From NCBI GenBank assembly GCA_002021875.1, contig CP018627.1:7626001-7690000 (forward strand): DNA of 64,000 bases, given 5' to 3'. Below the pieces are notes generated by a model. The model ran no database searches. It was not told the origin of the DNA and saw only the letters and a program-made list of their open reading frames with translations. Position numbers and translations under genes: made by a program. Within the stretch, counting starts at the first letter, position 1. Each line of letters starts with the position of its first letter. Of the stretch, positions 1 through 8,774 are shown in pieces. Origin of the DNA: Streptomyces hygroscopicus. GTDB taxonomy: Bacteria > Actinomycetota > Actinomycetes > Streptomycetales > Streptomycetaceae.

Positions 1-1646
1 GTGAACATGTCGTACTGGGCGAATTTGTCCGCCAGGTGGGGGGCGGATCGCTGGTAGGCCAGGACGGAGTCGGCGACCGTCTGCCAGAAGGTGTCCTCCT
101 CCAGGAGGCCCTCGGTGACCAGGATGCCGTTGAGGAAGCGGAGGAAGCAGTCGAAGACGTCGGTGAAGATCGAGAGCAGTTTCTTGTCTTCGGGGACGTC
201 CACGCGGATGCGTTCGACGGTCGGGGGGAGGACCGCGGTGGGGTCCATGACGGCGATTTCCTCGGCGATGTCCTTGAAGATCACGCGCTGGACGGCGCCG
301 TCCTCGATCACCAGGATGACGTTCTCGCCGTGCGGCATGAAGACCAGGTCATAGGCGTAGAAGCTGTGCAGCACCGGGGTGAGGTAGGCGTCCAGGTAGC
401 GGCGCAGCCATGTGGCGGGGGTGAGGCCGGATTCCTGGATGAGGGCGCTGGCGAAGGAGGCGCCGCCGGGGTCGGTGTGGAGGAGGGACGCCATGGTGGC
501 CAGGCGCTGGCCGGGTTCCAGGGTCGGGACGGGGCTCTCGCGCCACAGGGCGGCGAGCATTTTGCGGTACGGGGAGCCCTTCGCGGTGGCGGCCTCGTAC
601 TGGCGGTGGTGGTAGCCGATGGCGGCTCGTTCCCGGATGATCGAGAAGCCGCAGGACTGGAAGGTGTCGTCGGCGGAGATCAGGCCGGCCAGCCAGTCGT
701 TGATGGCCGGGGTCGCCTCCATGTAGGCGGCGGACAGGCCCCGCATGAAGCCCATGTTGAGGACCGACAGCGCGGTTTTCACATAGTGCTTGGTCGGGTC
801 GCTGGTGTTGAAGAAGGTGCGGATCGACTGCTGGGCGAGGTACTCGTCGTCGCCGGAGCCCAGGTACACCAGATACTGCCGGGCGACCTCGGCGGCGAAG
901 CTGACCGACAGCTTGTTCCACCACTGCCAGGGGTGCACCGGCAGCAGGTGGTAGTCGGCCGGGTCCAGGCCGAGGTCGGTGAGGGTCCGCGCGAAGCGGG
1001 CCCGGGTCTGCTCGCTCAGTTCGGAGTGGATCAGGGCGTCGTAGTCCAGGTCCGCGGAGGCCGTGAAGGTGGAGCGGTCGCGGCGGGCGGCGAGCCAGAT
1101 CAGGTGGACGGGGCTCGCGGTCTCGGGGGCGTACGAGAGGTATTCATGGATGCCGAAGCCGAGACGGCCGTTGTTGGCGACGAAGCAGGGGTGGCCCTCG
1201 GTCATCCCCGTCTCGATCTCCTGGAAGCCGGATTTGGCCAGCTGGGCGGCGTCCACCGGTTCGGCGGCCAGTTTGAAGGCCGTACCGGAGAGGGTGGAGC
1301 TGATCTCCTCGAGGTAGACGGGGAGGACGTCCTCGCTCAGGCCCAGCCGCCCGCTCAGCTCGATGAAGAAGTCCAGGGCGTCCAGGGGGAGTTCGGCGCC
1401 GGTCCGGTCGTGGCGGGTGATGCTGTCCGCCTCGACCAGCCAGTGGTCCAAGGAGAGCACCCGGGCGGCGAAGCGGTAGGTCACCGCCCCGTCGTCGCTG
1501 GTCACGGCGTAGCGGCCGGCGGGGCCGGGCTCGGGGGCGAGCAGGCGTTCGTGGGTGAACTCGGCGAGGGCCTTGCGGATGAGGAGGCGGCCCGCCCGGT
1601 CCCACAGATCGGGGGTGAGGTGGGCGACGGCGTCGCGGGGGCTCAT
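1..1646 (-). CDS. desD: DesD, NIS siderophore synthetase (3' end cut by window edge)
   Basis: IucA/IucC-family NRPS-independent synthetase that joins and cyclises N-hydroxy-N-succinylcadaverine units into desferrioxamine in the cytoplasm, using ATP. The frame is open from an ATG at 1646 to the left edge, giving about 548 residues of a protein usually near 590, so only the C-terminus is missing. The N-terminus ([19 protein letters not shown]) and the last visible residues (ending QYDMF) match my memory of DesD proteins. The start overlaps the desC stop as ATGA, so the two are translationally coupled. It is the last gene of the desABCD run. Confidence 0.95.
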   Translation of the reverse strand, partial: MSPRDAVAHLTPDLWDRAGRLLIRKALAEFTHERLLAPEPGPAGRYAVTSDDGAVTYRFAARVLSLDHWLVEADSITRHDRTGAELPLDALDFFIELSGRLGLSEDVLPVYLEEISSTLSGTAFKLAAEPVDAAQLAKSGFQEIETGMTEGHPCFVANNGRLGFGIHEYLSYAPETASPVHLIWLAARRDRSTFTASADLDYDALIHSELSEQTRARFARTLTDLGLDPADYHLLPVHPWQWWNKLSVSFAAEVARQYLVYLGSGDDEYLAQQSIRTFFNTSDPTKHYVKTALSVLNMGFMRGLSAAYMEATPAINDWLAGLISADDTFQSCGFSIIRERAAIGYHHRQYEAATAKGSPYRKMLAALWRESPVPTLEPGQRLATMASLLHTDPGGASFASALIQESGLTPATWLRRYLDAYLTPVLHSFYAYDLVFMPHGENVILVIEDGAVQRVIFKDIAEEIAVMDPTAVLPPTVERIRVDVPEDKKLLSIFTDVFDCFLRFLNGILVTEGLLEEDTFWQTVADSVLAYQRSAPHLADKFAQYDMF

Positions 1647-2242
1647 CGGGTCACTCCTTGGACGGCGCGGGCGGCGAGGGCGGTGCGGGCGGCCTCGAAC
1701 CGCTCGCGGGTGCAGACGCTGAGGTAGGCGTCCTTCTCGGGTTTGGCGATCCGCTCGACGATCTCGAAGCCGACGGCCGCGTTGAGCGCGTGCACCGCCG
1801 CGTTGCGCACATCGGGCTCGACGACGACGCGCCGGACATGCGGATCGGCGAAGCAGAACTCCATGACGACGGTGATCACGGCCAGGGTGAAGCCGTGCAC
1901 CGGGGTGTCGGTCGGCGCGCAGAGGAAGTGCATGCCGACGTCGCCGGGCCGGGCGGGGTAGAGCCCCTCGAGTTCCACCCGTGACGGGTCGTAGCGCTCG
2001 GCCAGGAACGCCGGGCGTCCCTCGTGCAGGCCGATGAACGCGTCATGGTGCGGATGTTCGTGGATCCTGCGGTACTCGGCGGCGACCTCCGCCTCGTCCG
2101 CCCCCTGCATCATCCAGTAGGACGCCTTGGGGTGGGTCACCCAGCCGTGCAGCAGCCCGGCGTCGGCCGCCGGGTCCAGGGTGCGCAGGGTGAAGGTGCC
2201 CAGGCGCGCGTCCGTGTGCTCGAAAACCGGCGGCGGTGTCAT
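1643..2242 (-). CDS. desC: DesC, hydroxycadaverine N-acyltransferase
   Basis: A 199-residue GNAT/AlcB-type siderophore acyltransferase that transfers a succinyl (or acetyl) group from CoA to N-hydroxycadaverine, the third step of desferrioxamine synthesis. Visible family features are the N-terminal TLRTLDP strand, the [11 protein letters not shown] segment typical of siderophore acyltransferases, and the central [11 protein letters not shown] acetyl-CoA-binding region followed by ALNAAVGFE. It overlaps desB upstream and desD downstream by four bases each (ATGA). Family and context agree; the acyl donor preference cannot be read from sequence. Confidence 0.95.
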   Translation of the reverse strand: MTPPPVFEHTDARLGTFTLRTLDPAADAGLLHGWVTHPKASYWMMQGADEAEVAAEYRRIHEHPHHDAFIGLHEGRPAFLAERYDPSRVELEGLYPARPGDVGMHFLCAPTDTPVHGFTLAVITVVMEFCFADPHVRRVVVEPDVRNAAVHALNAAVGFEIVERIAKPEKDAYLSVCTRERFEAARTALAARAVQGVTR

Positions 2243-3546
2243 GCGATGGCTCCTTCCGGTGCGCCGAACTCCTGGAAGGCGATGGACTTCTCCACCGGGT
2301 AGTGCTCCCGCCCCAGCAGCTCACGGATGATCCACGAGTTGCGGTACGGGCCCATGCCCAGGTCCGGGGAGGTCAGGCTGTGGGCGTGGGTGGCGCCGTT
2401 CTGGAGGAAGATGCCGCGCCCGGTGGTGTCGATGCTGTAGTTGCGGGCGACGTCGAAGCGGCCGTGGCCGTCCCAGCGGATGCGGTCGCGTACGGGGTCC
2501 AGGAAGGCGGGCACCTGGTAGCGGTAGCCGGTGGCCAGGACGAGCCCGTGGGTGGTGAGCGAGAAGTCCCGCTGCTGCTCGGCATGGCGCAGCCCCAGGG
2601 TGTACGTGCCGGACAGATCGTCGTACTCCGCGTCGGTGAGCGCGGTGTTGGTCAGCAGCCGCGTGGGCACCGGGCCGCTCACGCTCTTCTGGTAGAGGAG
2701 GTCGTAGATGCCGTTGATGAGGTCGGCGTCGATCCCCTTGAACAGGCCCTTCTGGTCACCCTCCAGCCGGTAGCGGGTGTCCTCGGGGAGCGCGTGGAAG
2801 TAGTCCACGTACTCGGGCGAGGTCATCTCCAGGGTGAGTTTGGTGTACTCCAGCGGGAAGAAGCGCGGGGAGCGGGTCACCCAGTTCAGCCGGTAGCCGT
2901 GGGTGTCGATGTCGGCGAGCAGATCCTGGTAGATCTCGGCCGCGCTCTGGCCGCTGCCGACGATGGTGATGGACTCCTTGGACTGCAGCGTCTCCTTGCT
3001 CCCCAGGTAGTCCGTGTTGTGCACCAGATCGCCGTCCAGGCCGCGGCACACCTCGGGGAGGAACGGCGGAGTGCCGGTGCCCAGCACCAGATGGCGGGCG
3101 CGGTGCGTGGCGGTCTCGCCGGTGGCGGGACGCAGGGCGCGCACCGTGTAGAGGCCGTCGGCCTCGTCGTACTCGACGCTCGTCACCTCGTGGCCGAAGC
3201 GGACGGACGAGAGCTTCGCGGCGGCCCAGCGGCAGTAGTCGTTGTACTCGGCGCGCAGCGGATAGAAGATCTCGCGGATGTAGAAGGAGTACAGCCGCCC
3301 GGATTCCTTGAGGTAGTTGAGGAAGGAGTACGGGGAGGTGGGGTCGGCCAGCGTCACCAGGTCGGCCATGAACGGGGTCTGCAGGGTGACGCCGTCCAGC
3401 AGCATGCCCGGATGCCAGTCGAACTCGGGCTTGCTCTCCAGGAAGAGCCCGTCGAGTTCCTCGATCGGCTCGGTCAGGCAGGCAAGGCCCAGGTTGTAGG
3501 GGCCGAGCCCGACCGCGATGAAGTCATGGGTGTGCGGGGTGGGCAC
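2239..3546 (-). CDS. desB: DesB, cadaverine N-monooxygenase
   Basis: FAD- and NADPH-dependent N-hydroxylating monooxygenase of the lysine/ornithine hydroxylase family; it converts cadaverine to N-hydroxycadaverine. The N-terminus has the FAD-binding [12 protein letters not shown] motif, and the middle has the NADPH-binding [10 protein letters not shown] motif. The frame stays open far upstream, but that part lies inside desA. I chose the GTG at 3546 because GGAG sits six bases before it and homology starts immediately after, giving 435 residues, normal for the family. It starts 26 bp after desA ends and overlaps desC by ATGA. Confidence 0.94.
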   Translation of the reverse strand: MPTPHTHDFIAVGLGPYNLGLACLTEPIEELDGLFLESKPEFDWHPGMLLDGVTLQTPFMADLVTLADPTSPYSFLNYLKESGRLYSFYIREIFYPLRAEYNDYCRWAAAKLSSVRFGHEVTSVEYDEADGLYTVRALRPATGETATHRARHLVLGTGTPPFLPEVCRGLDGDLVHNTDYLGSKETLQSKESITIVGSGQSAAEIYQDLLADIDTHGYRLNWVTRSPRFFPLEYTKLTLEMTSPEYVDYFHALPEDTRYRLEGDQKGLFKGIDADLINGIYDLLYQKSVSGPVPTRLLTNTALTDAEYDDLSGTYTLGLRHAEQQRDFSLTTHGLVLATGYRYQVPAFLDPVRDRIRWDGHGRFDVARNYSIDTTGRGIFLQNGATHAHSLTSPDLGMGPYRNSWIIRELLGREHYPVEKSIAFQEFGAPEGAIA

Positions 3547-3572
3547 GAGGGTCTCCGGCGGGGTGAGGGGGC

Positions 3573-5159
3573 TCAACTGGCGCGCGAGTGGCGGGGGCCG
3601 CTGAGTTCGGGCTCGATGTGCAGGGCCAGGTACTGACCGGCGTGCTCGGCGAGGAGGTCGAGGACATACGCGATGTCGCTCAGCGAGGTCTCCGGGTTGA
3701 GCAGGGTGAACTTGAGGTGGTGACGGCCGTCGACGACGGTTCCGGCGACGACCGCCGCACCGGAGGCGGCCAGCGCCTCGCGGGCGTGCAGATTGGCCCG
3801 GTCGACGAGGTCCGGGTCGCCCGGCCCGTCCGACGGCGGTACGTAGCGGAAGACCAGCGTGGACAGCTGGGGCTCGGTGACGACCTCGTAGCGCGGATCG
3901 GTGTCCAGCAGGGCCCATGCCTCGGCGGCCCGGTCCACCACCTCGTCGAAGAGGGCGCCGATGGCGTCCGCGCCCATGATCCGCAGCGTCAGCCACAGCT
4001 TGAGCGCGTCGAAGCGGCGGGTGGTCTGGATGGATTTGTCGACCTGGTTGGGGATGAGGTTCCGGGCGCTGCGCTCGGGGTTGAGATAGTCGGCGTGGTA
4101 CGTGGCGTGGCTGAGCGTGGCGCGGTCGCGGACCAGCACGGCGCTGGAGCTGACCGGCTGGAAGAAGGACTTGTGGTAGTCCACCGTCACCGAGTCGGCG
4201 CGCTCGATGCCGTCGAGCAGCCCGCGGCGGGTGGGGGAGGCCAGCAGTCCGCAGCCGTACGCGGCGTCCACATGCATCCACGTGCCGTGCCGGTCGCACA
4301 GCTCGGCGATCTCGGGGAGCGGGTCGATGGAGCCGAAGTCGGTGGTGCCCGCGGTGGCCACCACGGCCATGACGATCAGGCCCTCACGGCGGCAGCGGTT
4401 CAGCTCATGGGCGAGGGCGACGGTCCGCATCCGGCGGTCCTGGTCGCAGGGGACCGGGATAACGGCCTCGTAGCCGAGCCCCAGGATGGCGGCGGCCTTC
4501 TGGATGGAGAAGTGGCTGACCTGGGAGGTGAGGATGCGCAGCCGCGGCAGGATGGCGGATTTGGCGACCGTCTCGCCGGCCGCGGCGGCCTCCTTCTCCA
4601 CCAGCGTGCACGCCTCGTCGCGGGCGAGCAGCATCGCCTGCAGATTGGACTGGGTGCCGCCGCTGGTGAAGATGCCGTCCGCGGCCTCGCCGAGGCCGAT
4701 GCGCTCGGTGGTCCAGTCGATCAGCCGACGCTCGATGAGGGTGCCGCCGGCGCTCTGGTCCCAGGTGTCGAGGGAGGAGTTGATGGCGGAGAGGACGGCC
4801 TCGCCCAGCAGTGCGGGGATCACCACGGGGCAGTTGAGGTGGGCGAGATAGCGCGGGTGGTGGAAGTAGACGGCGTCCTTGAGGTAGACGCTCTCCAGCT
4901 CCTCGAGCGCGGCGTCCGGATCGCCGAGCGGCCGCTCCAGGTCGATTCCGGAGATCTCGGGGGCGAGCTCGGCGGGGGTGACGCCGGTGAAGGGGCGCTC
5001 GGTGCGGGCGACGGTGGAGGCCACCAGGCCGACGCCGTCGGTCACGGAGCGCCGATAGCGTTCCGCCGTACGGCCGTTGAACAGGTGGGCCCTGCCATCC
5101 GCCGCCCCGGGTATCGGCTCCGGTGACGGGTCCTCAGCGGTCTGCGCGAGGAAACTCAC
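3573..5159 (-). CDS. desA: DesA, lysine decarboxylase
   Basis: PLP-dependent group II decarboxylase that makes cadaverine from L-lysine, the committed step of desferrioxamine synthesis. Visible are the [13 protein letters not shown] substrate region, the [11 protein letters not shown] phosphate-binding loop, HVDAAYGCG with the cofactor-contacting Asp, and [11 protein letters not shown] with the PLP lysine. A longer frame opens at 5210, but the GTG at 5159 has GAAGGGA seven bases upstream and gives 528 residues. Unlike the S. coelicolor gene as I recall it, no iron box is visible in the 337 bp before it, so transcription may depend partly on read-through from desEF. Confidence 0.95.
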   Translation of the reverse strand: MSFLAQTAEDPSPEPIPGAADGRAHLFNGRTAERYRRSVTDGVGLVASTVARTERPFTGVTPAELAPEISGIDLERPLGDPDAALEELESVYLKDAVYFHHPRYLAHLNCPVVIPALLGEAVLSAINSSLDTWDQSAGGTLIERRLIDWTTERIGLGEAADGIFTSGGTQSNLQAMLLARDEACTLVEKEAAAAGETVAKSAILPRLRILTSQVSHFSIQKAAAILGLGYEAVIPVPCDQDRRMRTVALAHELNRCRREGLIVMAVVATAGTTDFGSIDPLPEIAELCDRHGTWMHVDAAYGCGLLASPTRRGLLDGIERADSVTVDYHKSFFQPVSSSAVLVRDRATLSHATYHADYLNPERSARNLIPNQVDKSIQTTRRFDALKLWLTLRIMGADAIGALFDEVVDRAAEAWALLDTDPRYEVVTEPQLSTLVFRYVPPSDGPGDPDLVDRANLHAREALAASGAAVVAGTVVDGRHHLKFTLLNPETSLSDIAYVLDLLAEHAGQYLALHIEPELSGPRHSRAS

Positions 5160-5496
5160 GGTCTGTCCCTTCTGGAGATGAGCATGCGGGCGTGCGGAGG
5201 GCGCGGGCATGCGGCTGGCGGGGGAGAGAGGCGGCCCTCGGCCCGCGGCCTGACGGCCTGATCGATGGGCGTGCGGGGGCGCTGGACGCGGCGACAGGGC
5301 GCGTGAGGGCGCGCCGAGCGGTTGGCCGCCCGTCGTCCAGTGGTCGGTCTTTCGCGGTCCCGTAGCGGGATTCGGTTATGGCGGTTCGGTTGTGGGGACT
5401 CAGTTATGAGGATTCAGCTGTGGGGATTCCGGATTCCGGATTCCGGATTCGGTGGTGACGATCCGGTCCGGTACGGCGCTGGGGTCAGTCCTGGGA
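5160..5496. other. desF-desA intergenic region, no gene, no iron box seen
   Basis: This 337-bp stretch should hold any desA promoter. I searched both strands by eye for the DmdR/IdeR-type box (TTAGGTTAGG...) and found neither TTAGG nor CCTAA. The desF-proximal part is a degenerate repeat block. No convincing hairpin terminator separates desF from desA, so read-through from the iron-regulated desE promoter is possible. Confidence 0.6.
5374..5451. repeat. Degenerate 14-bp and exact 7-bp tandem repeats
   Basis: Four 14-bp units at 5374, 5388, 5402 and 5416 follow the pattern rGTTrTGGGGATTC with a few changes each. They run into four 7-bp units from 5424: three exact GGATTCC copies and one GGATTCG. 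The block is more AT-rich than its surroundings and lies between desF and desA. No coding meaning is apparent; it looks like a local minisatellite formed by slippage. Confidence 0.85.
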
Positions 5497-6387
5497 TCAG
5501 TCGTCGGTCGCGGGGCCGGTGCCCGACACGGCTTCCTCGACGAGCTGTTCCTCGCAGGTGCCCAGGCGCCAGTAGCCGGTGAAGGTCACGGCATTGCGGT
5601 CGAAGCCGCGTTCGCGCACCAGATGGCGGCGCAGCTCCTTGACGGTCCCGGCCTCGCCCGCGATCCACGCGTACGGCGTACCGGAGGGCAGTTCGGTGGT
5701 GCCCACGGCGTTCCGCAGCAGCGCGGAGCGCGGGGTGCCGGGGGCCACGGCGTCCCGGACCAGCCAGGTGATCTCGGCTTTCGCCGCGGTGCGCAGCTCC
5801 TGCATGTCCTCGGCGTGCTGGACCTCGAGCCACACCTTGACGGGCAGCTCGGCGGGCAGCCATTCGAGGATGCCCGCGATGGCGGGCAGCGCGGTCTCGT
5901 CGCCGGTGATCAGCACCCAGTCGGTGCCGGACGGCGGCCGGAAGTCGACACCGCCGTTGTCCTCCACGGCCGGGCCCAGCAGGGTGACGCGGTCGCCGGC
6001 CTCGGCGCGCGCGGCCCAGCGGGCGGCCGGGCCGCTGTCGTCGTGCAGCGCGAAGTCCACGTCGATCTCGTGCGGGTCGCGGCGCTGCCGGCGCACCGTG
6101 TACGAGCGCATGATGCCGCGTTCGGCCGGGTCCATCGCCCGCCAGGTGGCGAACCAGCCTTCCCCCGCCTCGACCGGGACCACCGGGGCACTCTGACCGG
6201 GGTGCGGCAGGAACAGTTTGAAGCGCTGGTCGCGGCCTCCGCTGGTGAAGTCCTTCAGACAGGCGCCGCCGAAGGTGATCCGTGCCATGGACGGTCCGAG
6301 CGGGCGGGTCCGTACGACCCGCGCGTCGAAGAATCGGAACGGAATGGCGGTGGTGGCGGTGGCGGTCGTGGTGGCTGCGGTGGTCAT
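5497..6387 (-). CDS. desF: DesF, siderophore-interacting FAD reductase
   Basis: A 296-residue SIP-family flavoprotein (ViuB type) expected to reduce ferric ferrioxamine in the cytoplasm and release iron. The flavin-binding RSYTVRR motif lies near residue 95, followed by the NAD(P)H-domain GDETALPAI motif and the family-typical YWRLG near the C-terminus. The first 15 residues are a Thr/Ala-rich tail, so the true start could be slightly further in. It begins 61 bp after desE in the same direction, making a desEF uptake-and-release pair under the iron box before desE. Confidence 0.93.
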   Translation of the reverse strand: MTTAATTTATATTAIPFRFFDARVVRTRPLGPSMARITFGGACLKDFTSGGRDQRFKLFLPHPGQSAPVVPVEAGEGWFATWRAMDPAERGIMRSYTVRRQRRDPHEIDVDFALHDDSGPAARWAARAEAGDRVTLLGPAVEDNGGVDFRPPSGTDWVLITGDETALPAIAGILEWLPAELPVKVWLEVQHAEDMQELRTAAKAEITWLVRDAVAPGTPRSALLRNAVGTTELPSGTPYAWIAGEAGTVKELRRHLVRERGFDRNAVTFTGYWRLGTCEEQLVEEAVSGTGPATDD

Positions 6388-6448
6388 GGCAGGGGGTCTT
6401 CCCTTCGCTTGCCGTGGGGAGGCCGGGCCGGCCGGTCGCGCTGACCGT

Positions 6449-7474
6449 TCAGCTGAGCTTCTTCGCGTCCTGGATGGCCTTGGTGAGGGATTCGACGAGC
6501 GGGGCGGCGCCGGCGTACGAGAAGCGCGGCTCGCTGCTCCAGGGGGTGATCTGACCGGCCTTGACCGCGGCGAGCTTGGACCAGGTCGGCTTGGCGGTCA
6601 GGGCCCCGGGCTGGAGGGTCGCGGTGCGGTTGTCGAGGAAGAGCACATCCGCGTCGTACTTGTCGGCGTTCTCCCAGCTCAGGCTCTCGAAGTAGCCGCC
6701 CTTGTCGGGCTTTTCGGGGACGACGAAGTCGACGCCGAGCTCGCTGAAGTAGATCAGGTCGGCATTGATCTTCGGGTCGGAGACATAGAAGAGGTCGGCG
6801 CTGGCGGAGCAGGCCATGACCTTGATCCGGTGCGATTTAACGGTTTTGCGCAGCGTCTCGGACGCCTTCTCGAACCGTGCCTTGGCGTCGGTGACCTTCT
6901 TGGCCTTCGGGTCGGCGCCGAGCGCCTCGGCCAGCGCGGCATAGCGCTTGATGGGCTCGAGCATGGAGACCCGGCCGGTGCCGATGGCGGCGCTGGGGGC
7001 GAGCTGGAGGATCTTCTTCTTGCTGTCGTCCGGGATGTAGAAGAGCGCGCCCGGGTCGTACATGTTGGTGATCAGCAGATCGGGGCCGAGCGAGGCGTAC
7101 TTCTCGACGTTGAACTGGCCCCAGGTGTTGCCGAGGGAGGTGGCCCGGTCGACGGGGAAGTCGCCCGCCTGGACGTCCGGCTTGCCGTTCTTCAGCGTGG
7201 TCGGCCCGAAGACGCCGGTGATCTGCTTCTCGATGCCGAAGTCGTAGAGCGCGGCCGCCGCGGCGATGTAGGCGACGATGTGCTGGGGCCGGCCGTCGAG
7301 GCTGATCTTCTTCTTACGGTCGTCGGTGAACGACCAGGAGCCGCCGCCGTCATCGCCGCCTGAGCCCGAACCGCCGTTGTCGCCACAGGCGGTGACCAGG
7401 GCTCCGAGTCCGAGGGCGCCACCCGCGGCGAGCAGACCGCGGCGGGAGAGGGGGAGTGCTCTGGCCTGGCGCAT
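6449..7474 (-). CDS. desE: DesE, ferrioxamine-binding lipoprotein
   Basis: Periplasmic-binding-type (FecB/BtuF fold) receptor of an ABC importer, 341 residues, for ferric desferrioxamine. It begins with a twin-arginine signal (SRRGLLAAG) ending in the lipobox LVTAC, so it is probably Tat-exported and lipid-anchored. A Gly/Ser/Asp linker follows, then the two-lobed domain. No permease or ATPase gene is in the window, so these must be encoded elsewhere. The iron box 64 bp upstream predicts repression by a DtxR/IdeR-type regulator (DmdR1 in Streptomyces). Confidence 0.94.
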   Translation of the reverse strand: MRQARALPLSRRGLLAAGGALGLGALVTACGDNGGSGSGGDDGGGSWSFTDDRKKKISLDGRPQHIVAYIAAAAALYDFGIEKQITGVFGPTTLKNGKPDVQAGDFPVDRATSLGNTWGQFNVEKYASLGPDLLITNMYDPGALFYIPDDSKKKILQLAPSAAIGTGRVSMLEPIKRYAALAEALGADPKAKKVTDAKARFEKASETLRKTVKSHRIKVMACSASADLFYVSDPKINADLIYFSELGVDFVVPEKPDKGGYFESLSWENADKYDADVLFLDNRTATLQPGALTAKPTWSKLAAVKAGQITPWSSEPRFSYAGAAPLVESLTKAIQDAKKLS

Positions 7475-7537
7475 GAAGGTGCTCTCTCTCGATGCATACG
7501 GGGACGTGGTTCGCGGGACGGCAACCCGAGGACGTAG

Positions 7538-7555
7538 TTAGGTTAGCCTAACCAA
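7538..7555. promoter_or_regulatory. Iron box (DmdR/IdeR operator) of desE
   Basis: TTAGGTTAGCCTAACCAA is a near-perfect inverted repeat matching the known actinobacterial iron-box consensus TTAGGTTAGGCT-ACCTAA. It lies 64 bp before the desE start, where it would overlap the promoter and block it when Fe(II)-bound repressor is present. Confidence 0.92.
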
Positions 7556-7626
7556 CCTGGTTGTCCAGTGGGTGGGGTCGTTCCGAACCTCACATCGAGG
7601 GGCTCACGCGGCGGTTCAGGGCGGAT

Positions 7627-8595
7627 TCACAGGTCCAGCACCAATCGGGGGCCACGGCAGCGTGAGACGCAGATCATCATGGTCTCGCCCGAGGCCCGCT
7701 CCTCGCCGGTGAGCACGGAGTCGTGGTGGTCCACCTCTCCTTCGACGACATCCGTCTCGCACGTACCACACGTGCCCTCCTCGCAGGAGTACAAAACCGG
7801 TACCCCCGCCGCCTCGACCGTGCGCAGCACACTGCGCTCCGGCTGCACGGTGAGAGTCAGCCCGGAGCGGGTGAGCACCAACTCGAATGCCCCGCCCGCC
7901 GGTTCGGCGCCCGCCGGGTCCGTACGGGGCTGGAAGCGCTCGGTGCGCAGGGCCCCGTCCGGCCACCCGCGGCACCCCTCCTCGGCGGCCCGGAGCAGCG
8001 GTTCGGGACCGCAGCAGTAGACGAGGGTGCCGGGGGCGGCCGGGGCGTCGAGATACGGCGCGAGGTCGAGCAGCCCCTCCTCGTCCTGCGGCACCAGACT
8101 CACCTTGCCGCCGTAACGGGCGGCGAGCTGGTCCGCGAACGCCATCGAGGCACGGGTGCGCCCGCCGTACAGCAGCCGCCAGTCGGCGCCCGCGGCCTCG
8201 GCGGCGGCCGTCATGGGGAGGAGGGGAGTGATGCCGATGCCGCCCGCGATGAACAGATAGCGGGCCGCCGGGCGCAGCGCGAAGTGGTTGCGCGGGCCGC
8301 GCACCCGCACCCTGCTCCCCTCGGTGAGGGTGTCGTGCACCCGGGCGGAGCCGCCGCGCCCGGCGGGTGCGCGGAGCACCGCGATCCGCCAGGAGGCGCG
8401 GTCGGCGGGGTCGCCGCACAGCGAGTACTGCCGGGTCGGGCCCGGGTCGAGGACGAGATCGAGATGGGCGCCGGGCTCCCAGCCGGGGAGTTCACGGCCC
8501 GTCGGATGGCGCAGGGTGAGCGCCACCACGTCCGAGGCCACCTCCTCCCGGCGGGCCACCAGCAGGGTGTCCTCGTACTCGCCGCCGGGGTTCAC
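7627..8595 (-). CDS. VanB/PDR-type oxygenase reductase (FMN + 2Fe-2S)
   Basis: A 322-residue phthalate-dioxygenase-reductase-family protein that passes electrons from NAD(P)H through flavin and a plant-type 2Fe-2S cluster to an oxygenase. Flavin-binding RQYSLCG is at 55-61, the nucleotide-binding AGGIGITPLLPM around 117-128, and the C-terminal ferredoxin ligands are Cys271, Cys276, Cys279 and Cys309. Its start overlaps the stop of the 60-residue gene as ATGA, and the Rieske oxygenase gene lies just upstream, so it is the natural reductase of that oxygenase. The substrate is unknown. Confidence 0.92.
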   Translation of the reverse strand: MNPGGEYEDTLLVARREEVASDVVALTLRHPTGRELPGWEPGAHLDLVLDPGPTRQYSLCGDPADRASWRIAVLRAPAGRGGSARVHDTLTEGSRVRVRGPRNHFALRPAARYLFIAGGIGITPLLPMTAAAEAAGADWRLLYGGRTRASMAFADQLAARYGGKVSLVPQDEEGLLDLAPYLDAPAAPGTLVYCCGPEPLLRAAEEGCRGWPDGALRTERFQPRTDPAGAEPAGGAFELVLTRSGLTLTVQPERSVLRTVEAAGVPVLYSCEEGTCGTCETDVVEGEVDHHDSVLTGEERASGETMMICVSRCRGPRLVLDL

Positions 8596-8774
8596 GATGT
8601 CGTCTCCTTACGGTGGTCGGCGGGATGGTGCCCGGTGGGATGGGCGAGCATCCACTGCCACAGCTCGACCGGGTCCTCGGCGGTGCGCTCGGCGCCGCAG
8701 TGGCAGACCCCGTGCAGCACATCGGTGCCGGGCAGCCAGTCGATCCGGTACACCTCGGCCGTGGGGGCGCTCAC
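8592..8774 (-). CDS. Small CHC-motif protein between oxygenase and reductase
   Basis: A 60-residue protein starting at GTG 8774. It overlaps the Rieske gene stop (GTGA) and the reductase start (ATGA), so all three genes are tightly coupled. It contains a Cys-His-Cys triad (GVCHCGAER, residues 23-31), several further His residues near the C-terminus, and many acidic and Trp residues. I do not recognise a named family. The coupling on both sides, matching codon use and CHC motif argue for a real metal-binding accessory protein rather than a chance frame. Confidence 0.8.
   Translation of the reverse strand: MSAPTAEVYRIDWLPGTDVLHGVCHCGAERTAEDPVELWQWMLAHPTGHHPADHRKETTS

Noticed and set aside
36..1727. 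563-codon plus-strand frame opposite desD
   Set aside because: Gly/Val/Gln-rich translation with no domain, antisense to a clear DesD frame; a typical high-GC shadow.
2239..4299. 686-codon version of DesB
   Set aside because: The first 250 codons lie inside desA in another frame and are Arg/Pro-rich; homology starts only at GTG 3546.
3588..5126. 512-codon frame opposite desA
   Set aside because: Antisense shadow with no recognisable fold; desA motifs are on the other strand.
5374..5451. CRISPR array
   Set aside because: Repeats are 7-14 bp, contiguous and without spacers; no cas genes in the window.
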